64,000 bases of DNA from Bacillaceae bacterium (GTDB lineage: Bacteria; Bacillota; Bacilli; JACDOE01), in contig JACDOE010000001.1 in NCBI GenBank assembly GCA_017656255.1, forward strand, positions 871,205-935,204, given 5' to 3'. Shown piece by piece: positions 9,328 through 17,309 of the stretch (position 1 is its first letter; each line of letters begins with the position of its first letter). The notes below the pieces were generated by a model. It made no database searches and was not told the origin of the DNA. It was given only the letters and a program-made list of their open reading frames with translations. Made by a program: the position numbers and the translations under genes.

Positions 9328-9461
9328 TTTGTCTCTCCCTTACAAGGAAAAGTAAGTGATACCTTTTAAAAGTTTAACATAGATATAAAAAAACCTTCCA
9401 CTTAAAAAAATAAATAAAAAAAGTACTAACTTCACAAAAGATACTAACAACCCAAAGAAAA

Positions 9462-9481
9462 AAAGCCTGACATACGGCTTT
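9462..9481 (-). terminator. Terminator after the DUF3397 gene
   Basis: Minus-strand hairpin AAAGCC / GGCTTT with an 8-base loop, followed by a long T tract (A-rich 9454-9464 on the plus strand). The stretch 9328-9461 between it and bshC holds only AT-rich sequence, presumably the bshC promoter. Confidence 0.65.
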
Positions 9482-9527
9482 CCTCCTGTCCCGTCACGGG
9501 CACGCGACCTGTCCTATCTTTCAAAAT

Positions 9528-9920
9528 TTAGGTCATCTGAAAATAACGGACGATGCCCATAAGGAAAAAGATGACATACGTGATGCTTAACCCCAGAAAA
9601 AACACGCGCCACACGGCTCGCACAAGCCTGGCGGGACGCAGTTCCCCCTTTAATTTGATCTGCATAAAGGCAAATAAACCGAAAAAGAGTAATAAGAACA
9701 AAACATACCACCACATAATGGAGGCTGCGGACTGTTGAAAGATCAATCTGTACATCGCAGCCACTGAGCTTAACAGAAGCAACGTGGTGACATTGACAGC
9801 CCAGCCGGCGGCTTTCCTGGAATCCCGTGAAATCCATTTGATGACCAGATAAAGAACAAAAAATGAGATAAAAGGGATGGTAGCCAGAATGGCATAAACA
9901 TCAGCAAACCAGTTCAACAA
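9528..9920 (-). CDS. DUF3397 family membrane protein
   Basis: A 130-residue, very hydrophobic protein with four predicted membrane spans (about residues 11-28, 42-60, 69-87 and 106-124). Length, topology and position next to panE and bshC fit the DUF3397 family of Bacilli, which has no known function. The likely start is TTG at 9920 with GGGGTGAAGG just upstream. It follows panE after only 3 bases, so the two are probably translated from one message. Confidence 0.7.
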   Translation of the reverse strand: MLNWFADVYAILATIPFISFFVLYLVIKWISRDSRKAAGWAVNVTTLLLLSSVAAMYRLIFQQSAASIMWWYVLFLLLFFGLFAFMQIKLKGELRPARLVRAVWRVFFLGLSITYVIFFLMGIVRYFQMT

Positions 9921-9923
9921 CCT

Positions 9924-10877
9924 TCACCCCCCCTGAATCACTTCCTCCCTGGCATGTATCATCGAAACCAGCAACCTGTTGGTACTCATGTCCAGATGAT
10001 GTTTATTCCCGCACTCAACCAGATAGCCGTTCATGAAGTCAATTTCCGTACGGCGTCCGTTTCGAATGTCCTGCAACATGGAGGATTGATTTTGTGAAGT
10101 ACTTCGACAAACGTCAATTATTTCCTGCCAGAATTCGTCGTTCACCTTAATTTGTTCACGTTTCGCCACTTGTTTGCCTTCCTCAAAAACCTGTTTCATA
10201 CATGCCATCAGGGAAGGGTGGCGGATCAGTTCCCCGTTTTTTACGTCAAACAACGCCGTCAACGGATTGATGACACAATTGGTCAGTAGCTTATGCCAGG
10301 CCCGATGCCGAATTTGCGGATCCTGTGCGGCTTCAAATCCTGCCTTCGTAAAAATCTCCAGCAGCCGGGCCAGGTCAGGATCCGGTATCTGATCCAACTG
10401 TCCGCGATCATCGGATTCATCCCGCCAGCGGCCAACCCAGGTCCGTCCTTTCCCGGCATGGATGACGCGCTCCCTGTCTTTCCGGTAAGCACCTTCCGTC
10501 GTCACTGCCATATACAGGGGAGAATCCAGTCCGGCACGCAAACGTTCCATGTGCCCCATCCCATTTTGAATGGAGACAATGTTTCCATGCCGTTTCCACT
10601 GTGTGAGAAACCGGATCACTTGCTCAGTCTGCGTCTGTTTGACAGCGATGATCGTCCAGTCTGCCGGCGGGACTTCAGCAGGTTGTGAAAAGGGATGGGC
10701 TGCCATCCTGACGGTGGAGCGATGGCCGTCAAGATCGGTCAATGTCACACCCTTCGTTTGAATTCGGTCAGCCTGTTCTTCAGTCCGGGTCACCACCTTA
10801 ACTTCAGCACCCGTTTCTTGCATACGACTTGCCAGTAATAGTCCGATCGAGCCGCCACCAATGATTGCAATTCTCAC
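9924..10877 (-). CDS. panE: 2-dehydropantoate 2-reductase family protein (PanE/YlbQ)
   Basis: A 317-residue ketopantoate reductase: Rossmann nucleotide-binding motif GGGSIGLL near the N-terminus, an NGMG motif (about residues 97-100) and an all-alpha C-terminal domain with KLLTNCVINPLTAL, which contains the family's catalytic Lys and substrate-binding Asn residues. It reduces ketopantoate to pantoate with NADPH on the route to coenzyme A. I place the start at GTG 10877 because GGAGG sits 8 bases upstream and the glycine motif then starts at residue 7; the open frame further upstream overlaps the divergent acetyltransferase gene. Confidence 0.88.
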   Translation of the reverse strand: MRIAIIGGGSIGLLLASRMQETGAEVKVVTRTEEQADRIQTKGVTLTDLDGHRSTVRMAAHPFSQPAEVPPADWTIIAVKQTQTEQVIRFLTQWKRHGNIVSIQNGMGHMERLRAGLDSPLYMAVTTEGAYRKDRERVIHAGKGRTWVGRWRDESDDRGQLDQIPDPDLARLLEIFTKAGFEAAQDPQIRHRAWHKLLTNCVINPLTALFDVKNGELIRHPSLMACMKQVFEEGKQVAKREQIKVNDEFWQEIIDVCRSTSQNQSSMLQDIRNGRRTEIDFMNGYLVECGNKHHLDMSTNRLLVSMIHAREEVIQGG

Positions 10878-11012
10878 TTTAATGCCTCCGTTTCTTGAGA
10901 AACCGGAAATTCCGGAATGATTACGGTACGAAAAATATCCAATATCATGTATAATAAATATTGAAAGCGATCTGATCACCAAATCATTTTTCATTTTGAA
11001 AGGGTGATAACC

Positions 11013-11501
11013 TTGTCGAAGCCTGAAGTAAAACGGTTGTATATTAATTATAAAACGCTGGAAGAATTTCAACAATTTCGCGAATACGGTCTGGAAGAAT
11101 TATCGATGCTTGAAGACCTGCAGGCGAATATCGTTGAAGATGACAGTGAATCTCCGTTCTATGGAATCTATGACGGAAACCGGTTAATCGCCAGAATGAG
11201 CCTTTACCCGATCGATGCCAAATATGACCGCTATTTCTATCCGCCACAGACCTATTATGAATTGTGGAAACTGGAAGTATTACCGGAATACAGGAAACAG
11301 GGATATGGCACCGCACTGGTAGAGTATGCGAAAAGCCTCGGCAAGCCGATCAAAACGAATTCCCGTTGCCGGGCTGATGAATTTTGGAAGAAAATGGGGT
11401 TTGTTCCCGTTAAATACAACCCCATCCGGGATCGTGGTGAAAACCCGTATATCTGGCTGCCGGAAGGTGTTGAAAGCCAGGATGATCATCAGGCAGAATA
11501 A
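11013..11501 (+). CDS. GNAT-family N-acetyltransferase, YlbP-like
   Basis: About 162 residues with a single GNAT fold. The acetyl-CoA loop shows as YRKQGYGTALVEYAK, and the KLEVLPEYR strand before it is typical. The sequence strongly recalls B. subtilis YlbP, which also sits between rsfA/ylbO and panE/ylbQ; the substrate is unknown. The best start is TTG at 11013 with AAAGGGTGA 6 bases upstream; a GTG at 11004 is in frame but lies inside that ribosome binding site. It is transcribed away from panE and towards rsfA. Confidence 0.85.
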   Translation: MSKPEVKRLYINYKTLEEFQQFREYGLEELSMLEDLQANIVEDDSESPFYGIYDGNRLIARMSLYPIDAKYDRYFYPPQTYYELWKLEVLPEYRKQGYGTALVEYAKSLGKPIKTNSRCRADEFWKKMGFVPVKYNPIRDRGENPYIWLPEGVESQDDHQAE

Positions 11502-11522
11502 TATTTTCATGATTTAAAAATT

Positions 11523-11580
11523 AAATCCCTTTGATACCTGATAACCGTTAAATGCAGCATTACAGGTATCAAAGGGATTT
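11523..11580. terminator. Long bidirectional hairpin between ylbP-like gene and rsfA
   Basis: An 18-bp perfect stem (AAATCCCTTTGATACCTG at 11523-11540 and its complement at 11563-11580) around a 22-base loop, between convergent genes. On the minus strand it is followed by an AT-rich TTTTT stretch, so it probably ends rsfA transcripts best. Confidence 0.8.
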
Positions 11581-11606
11581 ATTCAACCAGAACAAAAAAA
11601 GCATTC

Positions 11607-12242
11607 TTATTTGTCAACACGTTCCAGATTACCGTTTGGATCCATTTTAAAACGTGTCCTGTCATCCGGATCCTCTTCCTCTGAGAGAACTGCCAGTTTT
11701 CTGGCACGGTCCATAATACGGATCAGGGTTTTATAATCATCATTGATTTCCCGGTGTTCAGACTGTACCTGATCCAGTTCTTCTTTCATTTTATCATTTT
11801 CTTCACGGAGCCTGGCGATTTCCTTTTCTTTCTGTTCAAGTTCTGCTTCCAGCTTGCGCAGCCGATTGTATTCTTCCTTTTGTTGCCGCAAGAAACGGAT
11901 GACCGCATCGAATGATACCTCCGTTTCGGTCCGGGTTGGCGCAGAAGCAGAAGCAGATGCCGTTGATGTGGTATCCGGCGTTTCGGATTTTTTGTTACGT
12001 CCCGAAGAAGACTGCTTCTTTTTTTGCCGCTGGGCTTTGGCGATCTGAATGGCCGCTTCGTACTTTTTGCGAACCGTACTGTTCCAGCGAAATCCACAGG
12101 CAGCGGCCGTCCTTCCAAGTTTTTGGCTGACTTCTTCAAAAGCGGCCAGCTGGGTGCTTCCCTCCCGAATATGGCGAAGGGTCACTTCCGCCAGAAGCAG
12201 ATCATCATCAGGAGACCAGGCATCCTGTCTTGTTGCCGTCAT
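11607..12242 (-). CDS. rsfA: RsfA/GerR-family prespore transcription factor
   Basis: About 211 residues. An N-terminal Myb/SANT-like helix-turn-helix (about residues 4-60, with the [20 protein letters not shown] and [14 protein letters not shown] blocks) is followed by a basic, Ser/Thr-rich linker and a C-terminal coiled coil (about 110-175). This is the architecture of RsfA and its B. subtilis paralogue YlbO/GerR, which adjust sigma-F and sigma-E regulons during sporulation. The start at ATG 12242 has GGAGGGG 5 bases upstream; the open frame upstream of it lacks a good site. The location beside the YlbP-like gene matches ylbO. Confidence 0.88.
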   Translation of the reverse strand: MTATRQDAWSPDDDLLLAEVTLRHIREGSTQLAAFEEVSQKLGRTAAACGFRWNSTVRKKYEAAIQIAKAQRQKKKQSSSGRNKKSETPDTTSTASASASAPTRTETEVSFDAVIRFLRQQKEEYNRLRKLEAELEQKEKEIARLREENDKMKEELDQVQSEHREINDDYKTLIRIMDRARKLAVLSEEEDPDDRTRFKMDPNGNLERVDK

Positions 12243-12376
12243 ATATTCCCCTCCAATCAAAATCGTGTTCGTTGTCATATTTGTATGCAACTGATAGAGT
12301 TCATAGAATCAATTTTCTATTAAATGAGTATGTCCAATCTTTTAAAACTTTAAACAGAGGGGAATAAAAAAATAGG

Positions 12377-13147
12377 TCAGGATGATTTGTTTTTTTCCAC
12401 GAAAGGACGTACCACACTGTAGTGAGCCTCAGAACCCCAGAGATCGGAACAGATATCCAGTTCCCGTTCAATGGAGACGTCAAGATCCGTCCCATTTTCA
12501 TAGAGACGGGCCAATTCCTTAAACCCTTTAATCGACGCCGTGTCATGTCTGGCAATTCGCTGACAGAACGACATCACTTCATCTTCTAGCCGTTCGTGTT
12601 CAAAGATTTCATTGACAAACCCCAGTTCTGCGGCCCGAGATGCCGCCATAAGATCCCCGGTCAATAATAGGGACAGGGCACGGCTGCTGCCCAGTTTCCG
12701 AATCAGCCGACTGCCGCCTCCCCACCCGGTGATAATATGCATGCCGATCTGGACAAACCCGATTTTGGCCCGGTCACTGGCAAATCGGAAATCGCAGGCC
12801 GTGGCAAACTCGGCACCCCCACCGAGCACAACGCCGTTGATCATGGCCACGGTCGGCTTCGGATAATCTGCGATGTTTTGAAGAAGACGACTTACTTTTT
12901 TCAGTACCGGATAAGACTCTTTTTTGTTGCGGGCGGACATGAACTGTTGCAGATCGCCTCCCGCCATAAATGCTTTATCTCCGGCACCGGTAAACACCAG
13001 CACCTTCACCGATGCATCAAACCGATAGCGATCCAGGACTTCGTTCAATTCGTCGATCATTTCCAGGCTGAGAGCATTGCGGACATCCGGACGATTAAAG
13101 GTAATGCGTAATACCCCTTCATGGACTTCGAGGCTTAAAGTTTTCAT
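12377..13147 (-). CDS. Enoyl-CoA hydratase/isomerase (crotonase) family protein
   Basis: About 256 residues with the crotonase fold. The oxyanion-hole segments are AFMAGGDLQQF (about residues 59-69) and INGVVLGGGAEFATACDFRFA (about 103-123). One catalytic Glu of classical hydratases may be replaced in the GWGGGSRL region, so the exact reaction (hydratase, isomerase or other) cannot be told. I chose the ATG at 13147, since AAGGAG lies 8 bases upstream of it but only 2 bases from the ATG at 13153. It appears monocistronic. Confidence 0.85.
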   Translation of the reverse strand: MKTLSLEVHEGVLRITFNRPDVRNALSLEMIDELNEVLDRYRFDASVKVLVFTGAGDKAFMAGGDLQQFMSARNKKESYPVLKKVSRLLQNIADYPKPTVAMINGVVLGGGAEFATACDFRFASDRAKIGFVQIGMHIITGWGGGSRLIRKLGSSRALSLLLTGDLMAASRAAELGFVNEIFEHERLEDEVMSFCQRIARHDTASIKGFKELARLYENGTDLDVSIERELDICSDLWGSEAHYSVVRPFVEKNKSS

Positions 13148-13197
13148 GTTCATGACTCCTTTGTGACAGGTTATGTATGCTATTATCATATAAAAAC

Positions 13198-13225
13198 AAA
13201 AAGCGGAGTGACAACTCCGCTTTTA
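13198..13225 (-). terminator. Terminator of the mgsR-like gene
   Basis: Stem AAAAGCGGAGT / ACTCCGCTTTT around GACA, beginning about 40 bases after the stop codon of the MgsR/Spx-like gene, with A and T runs on both sides. Confidence 0.85.
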
Positions 13226-13264
13226 TCGAACCCGATTCATATACGTTTTTATTGCAAAATCGCT

Positions 13265-13618
13265 TTAAGCCAGCAGGTCATTCAACGCTTCCCGGTTATA
13301 CCCGACGATTAAGTGATCCCCGTTGACGATAATCGGCCTGCGCAGCAAGCGGGGTTCTTCACTCAACATCTCCAGCATCTCGGACATTTTCAGTTCCTCT
13401 ATATTAACGTCCAGTTCTTTATATTTCTGGCTTCGCTTGGACAGGATATCATCCATGCCATTCATGGTGCGTTTCACGATTTCCTTTAGTTCTTCCACCG
13501 TCGGAGGGTTTTTAAACAGATGTCTCTCTTCATATTCAATACCATTTTCCTTCAGCCATGCCTTTGCCTTGCGACAGGACGTACAACTCGGATATGTGTA
13601 AAATTTAATCTGTGCCAT
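13265..13618 (-). CDS. mgsR: MgsR/Spx-family protein (ArsC-like)
   Basis: A 117-residue thioredoxin-fold protein of the ArsC/Spx family. It carries the redox CxxC pair YPSCTSCRKAK (Cys12 and Cys15) and the RRPIIV segment near the C-terminus (about 93-98). It resembles B. subtilis MgsR (YqgZ) more than Spx in the long middle segment and the NIEE block. MgsR works as a redox-sensing partner of RNA polymerase in the general stress response. The DUF2626 gene (yqgY) and the glyoxalase-II-like gene (yqgX) follow nearby, as in B. subtilis, which supports the call. The gene is divergent from a SufR-like regulator. Confidence 0.8.
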   Translation of the reverse strand: MAQIKFYTYPSCTSCRKAKAWLKENGIEYEERHLFKNPPTVEELKEIVKRTMNGMDDILSKRSQKYKELDVNIEELKMSEMLEMLSEEPRLLRRPIIVNGDHLIVGYNREALNDLLA

Positions 13619-13683
13619 CTTTCTTCTCCTCCCCGGATATCTTTACTATATGTAAAGCTTCGCAGCATACCTTTCTACATAAA

Positions 13684-13713
13684 AGTATATTACTAATAAA
13701 AACACTATGTCAA
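13684..13713 (-). promoter_or_regulatory. mgsR-like gene promoter with overlapping palindrome
   Basis: On the minus strand, TTGACA (13708-13713), an 18-base spacer and TATACT (13684-13689). The -35 box is covered by an exact inverted repeat AACACTAT-GTCA-ATAGTGTT (13701-13720), a likely operator. Confidence 0.65.
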
Positions 13714-13720
13714 TAGTGTT
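13701..13720. promoter_or_regulatory. Candidate operator between mgsR-like and SufR-like genes
   Basis: Perfect 8-bp inverted repeat with a 4-base spacer. It lies on the -35 box of the mgsR-like promoter and about 100 bases upstream of the divergent SufR-like regulator, so that regulator is the natural candidate ligand. Confidence 0.5.
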
Positions 13721-13747
13721 AAATATCTTTCGTTTACCATAACAATC

Positions 13748-13782
13748 GTTTATACTATAATGAAAATGTTTATATTATAATG
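13748..13782 (+). repeat. Tandem 15-base direct repeat upstream of the SufR-like gene
   Basis: GTTTATAnTATAATG occurs at 13748-13762 and 13768-13782, exactly 20 bases apart (about two helical turns). Both copies contain -10-like TATAAT sequence. They may be twin promoters, a regulator site, or both. Confidence 0.5.
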
Positions 13783-13820
13783 GAATCAAAGGCATACGAA
13801 CCCGGAAGGAGGGTGACGGT

Positions 13821-14531
13821 ATGGATCAGGAAACGCTCCGGCTGGCCAATGTTCTGGCAGATTCCACCCGATTTTCCATTTACCAGTACATTTTCAACAA
13901 CCGAAAAGCGGTTACGGTTCATGAGGTTGCGGATAAATTTGATATTCATCCCAATGTAGCACGACTCCATCTTTCCAAACTGGAGGATGTCAATCTTCTG
14001 TCGTCACGATCAGAAAAAACCGGGAAAGGTGGACGGCCCAGTCGCCTGTATCACTTATCCGATGAAGTGATCAGCCTGCAGTTCCCGCCCCGGGATTATC
14101 AGCTGCTGGCCCAGATCGCCATTGAAGCACTGGCCAATCTTGGTAAGGAAGGCCAGAAAGCCCTGACCCGGATGGGCGAAAGGTTTGGACGAGAAGCGGC
14201 CAGGCAGGCCATTGAAAAAGAACATATCACGACCAGGGACCGAATCGATAACCGGACACTGGATCATATTCACCGGCTGGCGCTGGCACAGGGCCTGAAC
14301 CCGCAGATCGAAATCCAGGACGATCAATCGGTCCGCATTAAAGTATTCAATTGCACGTTTCAGGAAACGGCTATGAAATATCCCCAGTTTGTCTGCCAGA
14401 TGCATCATGCGTTTCTGAAGGGGATGTTCAAAGAGTTTTTCTCAGATGTTCAGGTGATTGAAGAAAACTCCATCATCGCCGGATCAAGTTCATGTGATTA
14501 TACGATTCTTTTAACCTCAAACATGGACTGA
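13821..14531 (+). CDS. SufR-like winged-helix regulator with probable Fe-S ligands
   Basis: A 236-residue protein. An ArsR-type winged helix covers residues 1-80 (recognition region HEVADKFDIHPNVARLHLSK) with the KGGRPSRLY wing typical of COG2345/SufR proteins. The C-terminal domain has the SufR-like metal site: Cys in NCTF (about 178), Cys in FVCQMHH (about 192) and Cys in SSCDY (about 224), a C-x13-C-x31-C spacing with a nearby His. SufR binds a 4Fe-4S cluster through such residues and represses Fe-S assembly genes. GGAGGGTGACGGT precedes the ATG. No suf genes are in the window, so the targets here are unknown; the divergent redox regulator is the obvious candidate. Confidence 0.75.
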   Translation: MDQETLRLANVLADSTRFSIYQYIFNNRKAVTVHEVADKFDIHPNVARLHLSKLEDVNLLSSRSEKTGKGGRPSRLYHLSDEVISLQFPPRDYQLLAQIAIEALANLGKEGQKALTRMGERFGREAARQAIEKEHITTRDRIDNRTLDHIHRLALAQGLNPQIEIQDDQSVRIKVFNCTFQETAMKYPQFVCQMHHAFLKGMFKEFFSDVQVIEENSIIAGSSSCDYTILLTSNMD

Positions 14532-14551
14532 TTCTCCCTGATATGAAAAAT

Positions 14552-14601
14552 CATCTCACCTGTCAAAATATAGACAAGAGTTGACGTTTACAGGTGAGAT
14601 G
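14552..14601. repeat. 12-bp inverted repeat overlapping the DUF2626 promoter
   Basis: CATCTCACCTGT (14552-14563) and ACAGGTGAGATG (14590-14601) are perfect inverted repeats separated by 26 bases. The right arm includes the -35 hexamer of the next gene. It lacks a T tract on the plus strand, so it is not a typical terminator for the SufR-like gene. Confidence 0.6.
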
Positions 14602-14615
14602 TTGTGCTTTATAAT
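14587..14615 (+). promoter_or_regulatory. Sigma-A-like promoter of the DUF2626 gene
   Basis: TTTACA (14587-14592), 17-base spacer, TATAAT (14610-14615), about 64 bases upstream of the start codon. Confidence 0.65.
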
Positions 14616-14678
14616 GTGAATGGGAATATTGTTTTTTTATTTTGTACATATTAGATAGAGATAAGGAGGGAGAAAGAT

Positions 14679-14948
14679 ATGGCTCGCATGTACCGGGTTC
14701 TGGCGTTTTGGACGCTGATGATCGGGATCATGGCCCTGTGGGGTGAACTGGTTCCCATGGCGATCCTGTTCTTTGGACAAACCGCCGCATTTATCGCTTT
14801 AAGTTACTTAAACCTGACGGAAAAGATGTATCTCTACATTTTCTTCGGATATATGGTGGTTTCTTTCACCGGTTTCAGCTTTTATGCATTCTTCATGATG
14901 GACGGCGCCGGAGAACATGCCCTTTCCGCTCTGTCTATGCTTGTCTGA
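14679..14948 (+). CDS. DUF2626 (YqgY-like) membrane protein
   Basis: An 89-residue protein with three hydrophobic segments (about 9-27, 29-45, 51-75). The opening MARMYRVLAFWT and the FFGQTA and YLNLTEKMY motifs match the DUF2626/YqgY family of Bacilli, whose role is unknown. AAGGAGGGAGAAAGAT precedes the ATG. B. subtilis has yqgX-yqgY-yqgZ as neighbours; here their counterparts are near each other but rearranged. Confidence 0.88.
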   Translation: MARMYRVLAFWTLMIGIMALWGELVPMAILFFGQTAAFIALSYLNLTEKMYLYIFFGYMVVSFTGFSFYAFFMMDGAGEHALSALSMLV

Positions 14949-14978
14949 AGGGACATTTTAAAAATATGATCGATCACG

Positions 14979-15014
14979 AAAAAAGTGCACCCGTTTCCGC
15001 GGCGCACTTTTTTT
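14979..15014. terminator. Bidirectional terminator, DUF2626 / MidA gene
   Basis: AAAAAAGTGC / GCACTTTTTTT stem around a GC-rich loop between convergent genes, with T runs in both directions; it abuts the stop codon of the methyltransferase gene. Confidence 0.85.
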
Positions 15015-15015
15015 G

Positions 15016-16122
15016 TTATGGCTTCTTTCGCTGAATCAGCACTTTGAATGTTTCCCCCATCCCCCCCGGCATGATCAATTGGCGAATGGCCCGGTTCTGT
15101 TTCGCTTTGGGACTGAACGGGTCGGGATCATGATGTGACTGCAGGCGATCCAGAATACCATGCCGGATCAAAAACTCAGACTGGGATATGAATTCGGATT
15201 CCCTGAGTCCGCAGGCCTCCCCCCGCCTGATCAGCGCTGAAAAATTGATATGGCTGGTCAGATCCTGTTCCCCCACACGAATATAGGGATTCTCCGCCAT
15301 CTGGTGCTGATAATAAGCCACGAGTGTTCCTTTGTTTCGAGCGGGGTGATGATAGTCTTCCCCCGCCATCCCGTAATCAATGGTGATGATGGTCCCCCGA
15401 TCCAGCCATTCTGCAGCCGACTCAAGCCAGGTGAGGGCATCCAGATTTACTTCCGTTCGGTACCCTTCTTTTTGCGGCACCTGTTCCTGGTCCAGATAAT
15501 GCGTAACCTCCGCTTTTTCCAGTGGTTTCAGCACTTCCGTCAGGGTTTGCCTGTCATGATCCCAGCTCACGCCTACTTCCATCCACTTGCCCTGCTGCCA
15601 TTCCACCACATACACGGGAAACGCATCGAGAAATTCATTGGAAAACAGGATGCCGGTTAGGCCTCCCAGTTTTTCTTCCCCCGCTTGAATGTCTTCGACC
15701 CAGACCACTGGAAAACCCGACAATTTGTCTTTCTGTATCCTGCGGTGATAGGGGCTTTTCTCCACCATCACATAGGTAACTTGTTCAAGTATATGCGGAT
15801 AGGTTTGGTCAAGATATCGGAGAATCTGAAGCGCCAGATCCCCGGTCCCTCCCCCGAACTCCACCAGATGATATGTGACGCCGGATTCCGGTTCGATCTG
15901 TTTCAGATATGTATACAGGGCTTCGCCCAGTGTTTCGCCAAAAATCGGTCCCACTGATACACTGGTGTAAAAATCCCCCTCCTTGCCAATCTTCGGCCTC
16001 TCCTTCATGTAGTAACCATGCCTCGGATCGTAGAGAGCCCTGTTCATAAATGTATAAAAAGACATCCATCTGTCGCCACTGTTTTCAATTTCAGATCGTA
16101 TCGCCGCTACCAGTTCTGACAC
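15016..16122 (-). CDS. SAM-dependent methyltransferase, MidA/NDUFAF7 family
   Basis: A 368-residue COG1565 protein. The N-terminal signature ALYDPRHGYYM (about residues 29-39) and IGKEGDFYTSVSVGPIFGE (about 46-64) are hallmarks of the family, followed by the SAM-binding VEFGGGTGDLA (about 87-97). In mitochondria NDUFAF7 symmetrically dimethylates an arginine of a complex I subunit; the bacterial substrate is unknown. The start is GTG at 16122 behind GGAGGAAAAAAG. Confidence 0.88.
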   Translation of the reverse strand: MSELVAAIRSEIENSGDRWMSFYTFMNRALYDPRHGYYMKERPKIGKEGDFYTSVSVGPIFGETLGEALYTYLKQIEPESGVTYHLVEFGGGTGDLALQILRYLDQTYPHILEQVTYVMVEKSPYHRRIQKDKLSGFPVVWVEDIQAGEEKLGGLTGILFSNEFLDAFPVYVVEWQQGKWMEVGVSWDHDRQTLTEVLKPLEKAEVTHYLDQEQVPQKEGYRTEVNLDALTWLESAAEWLDRGTIITIDYGMAGEDYHHPARNKGTLVAYYQHQMAENPYIRVGEQDLTSHINFSALIRRGEACGLRESEFISQSEFLIRHGILDRLQSHHDPDPFSPKAKQNRAIRQLIMPGGMGETFKVLIQRKKP

Positions 16123-16217
16123 CTTTTTTCCTCCTCACACTGGAAAACATGTTGAAAAATTCATATCCAATCTTAACCACTTTTATTATAATGAAAGGCA
16201 GAGAGGGGGAGGAGAAC

Positions 16218-17306
16218 GTGATTCCAAATCAAAAAATGATCCTGACGCTCTGTTTCATGCTCATACTGATTGCCTTCCCTGTCCATTCGTTTGCAACACA
16301 GGATTGGAAACCGGAAATGTCTGAAGTGAATCCGGAAAAACAGGCCCTGCAACAACACCTGACTTTGTTTGAATTAAAGCGAGACTTGAACCGCATCGAA
16401 CAAGAAGAGGCCGCGCTGGAAGAAAATCTGTCGCAGTTGCAACAAAAAATACAGGCGCAACACAACCTGATCGACCAACAGAAAGATAAAGTCGGCCGTA
16501 TGTTGCGAAAGTATTACACGGGTCAGCGTCATCATATGCTTGATTTTATCCTTTCCTCCACGGATTTCAATCAATTGATCTATCGATCCTATATCATCAA
16601 GCTGATCATTAACCGGGACCTGATGTTAATGGATAATTACAGGGCCAGCCTTGACAAACTGGACGATTATCAAACCGAACTGAACGCCCGGATTGAGGAA
16701 GTGAGAGAGATCAAGCAGGCCTATCTGGACCGGCTTGCTTCCATTCAGCAGGAAGAAAAGGCCCTTGAGGCGACCCTGCAACAAGTCAAAGACGAAAAGA
16801 AACTGCAACTGGAAAAAGAGCAGTTGCTAAAAGAGTGGGCCGATAAAGGCCTGCCCACTTTTCATCAATTTTTCGAGGCGTTGAACCAGGCCATTGAACA
16901 ACTTCCGTCTCATATGCAACAACATCAAATTAAATCCGAGAATTTTTTTCGTTATACCTATACCCTTACCGATGAAGAATTAAACCGGTTTTTACGGGAG
17001 CAGAATCCCATTTTCGCCAACACCCGGTTTTCATTTCTGGACGACCGGTTAAAAATTGAAGGGGAATACCAGGATCAGCAGTTGCAGGTGGTCGGTGAAT
17101 ATGAACTGGTTTCCCCCGGATACTTGAAGTTTCACATTCGCTCCATGGTTTACCAGCAGTTTGAACTGCCGGAAACCACCGTAGAGGAAATGGCAGCGTC
17201 CTATGACCTGGGATTTTATCCGGATCAACTGGTGAACAATTTGTACATTGATGATTTTGTGATGAAAAAGGGAACGCTGCAGATGGAACTGAAACTGAAA
17301 TTTTAG
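16218..17306 (+). CDS. Secreted coiled-coil protein, CwlO/PcsB N-terminal-like, no catalytic domain
   Basis: About 362 residues. A signal peptide (about 1-29, ending near HSFA), then a long alpha-helical coiled coil (about 45-215) resembling the N-terminal domain of CwlO/PcsB/EnvC-type hydrolase regulators, including the MLRKYYTGQRHHMLDFILSS region typical of that domain. The C-terminal 130 residues form a mixed alpha/beta part that I do not recognise; there is no NlpC/P60, CHAP or LytM motif. It may therefore regulate a wall hydrolase rather than be one. The start is GTG 16218 with GGGGGAGGAG 5 bases upstream. It is divergent from the MidA gene and convergent with the next gene, 3 bases away. 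Confidence 0.7.
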   Translation: MIPNQKMILTLCFMLILIAFPVHSFATQDWKPEMSEVNPEKQALQQHLTLFELKRDLNRIEQEEAALEENLSQLQQKIQAQHNLIDQQKDKVGRMLRKYYTGQRHHMLDFILSSTDFNQLIYRSYIIKLIINRDLMLMDNYRASLDKLDDYQTELNARIEEVREIKQAYLDRLASIQQEEKALEATLQQVKDEKKLQLEKEQLLKEWADKGLPTFHQFFEALNQAIEQLPSHMQQHQIKSENFFRYTYTLTDEELNRFLREQNPIFANTRFSFLDDRLKIEGEYQDQQLQVVGEYELVSPGYLKFHIRSMVYQQFELPETTVEEMAASYDLGFYPDQLVNNLYIDDFVMKKGTLQMELKLKF

Positions 17307-17309
17307 TGA

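Noticed and set aside
10878-11075. Upstream extension of panE
   Set aside because: It overlaps the divergent acetyltransferase gene and its control region; the GTG at 10877 with GGAGG gives the normal N-terminus.
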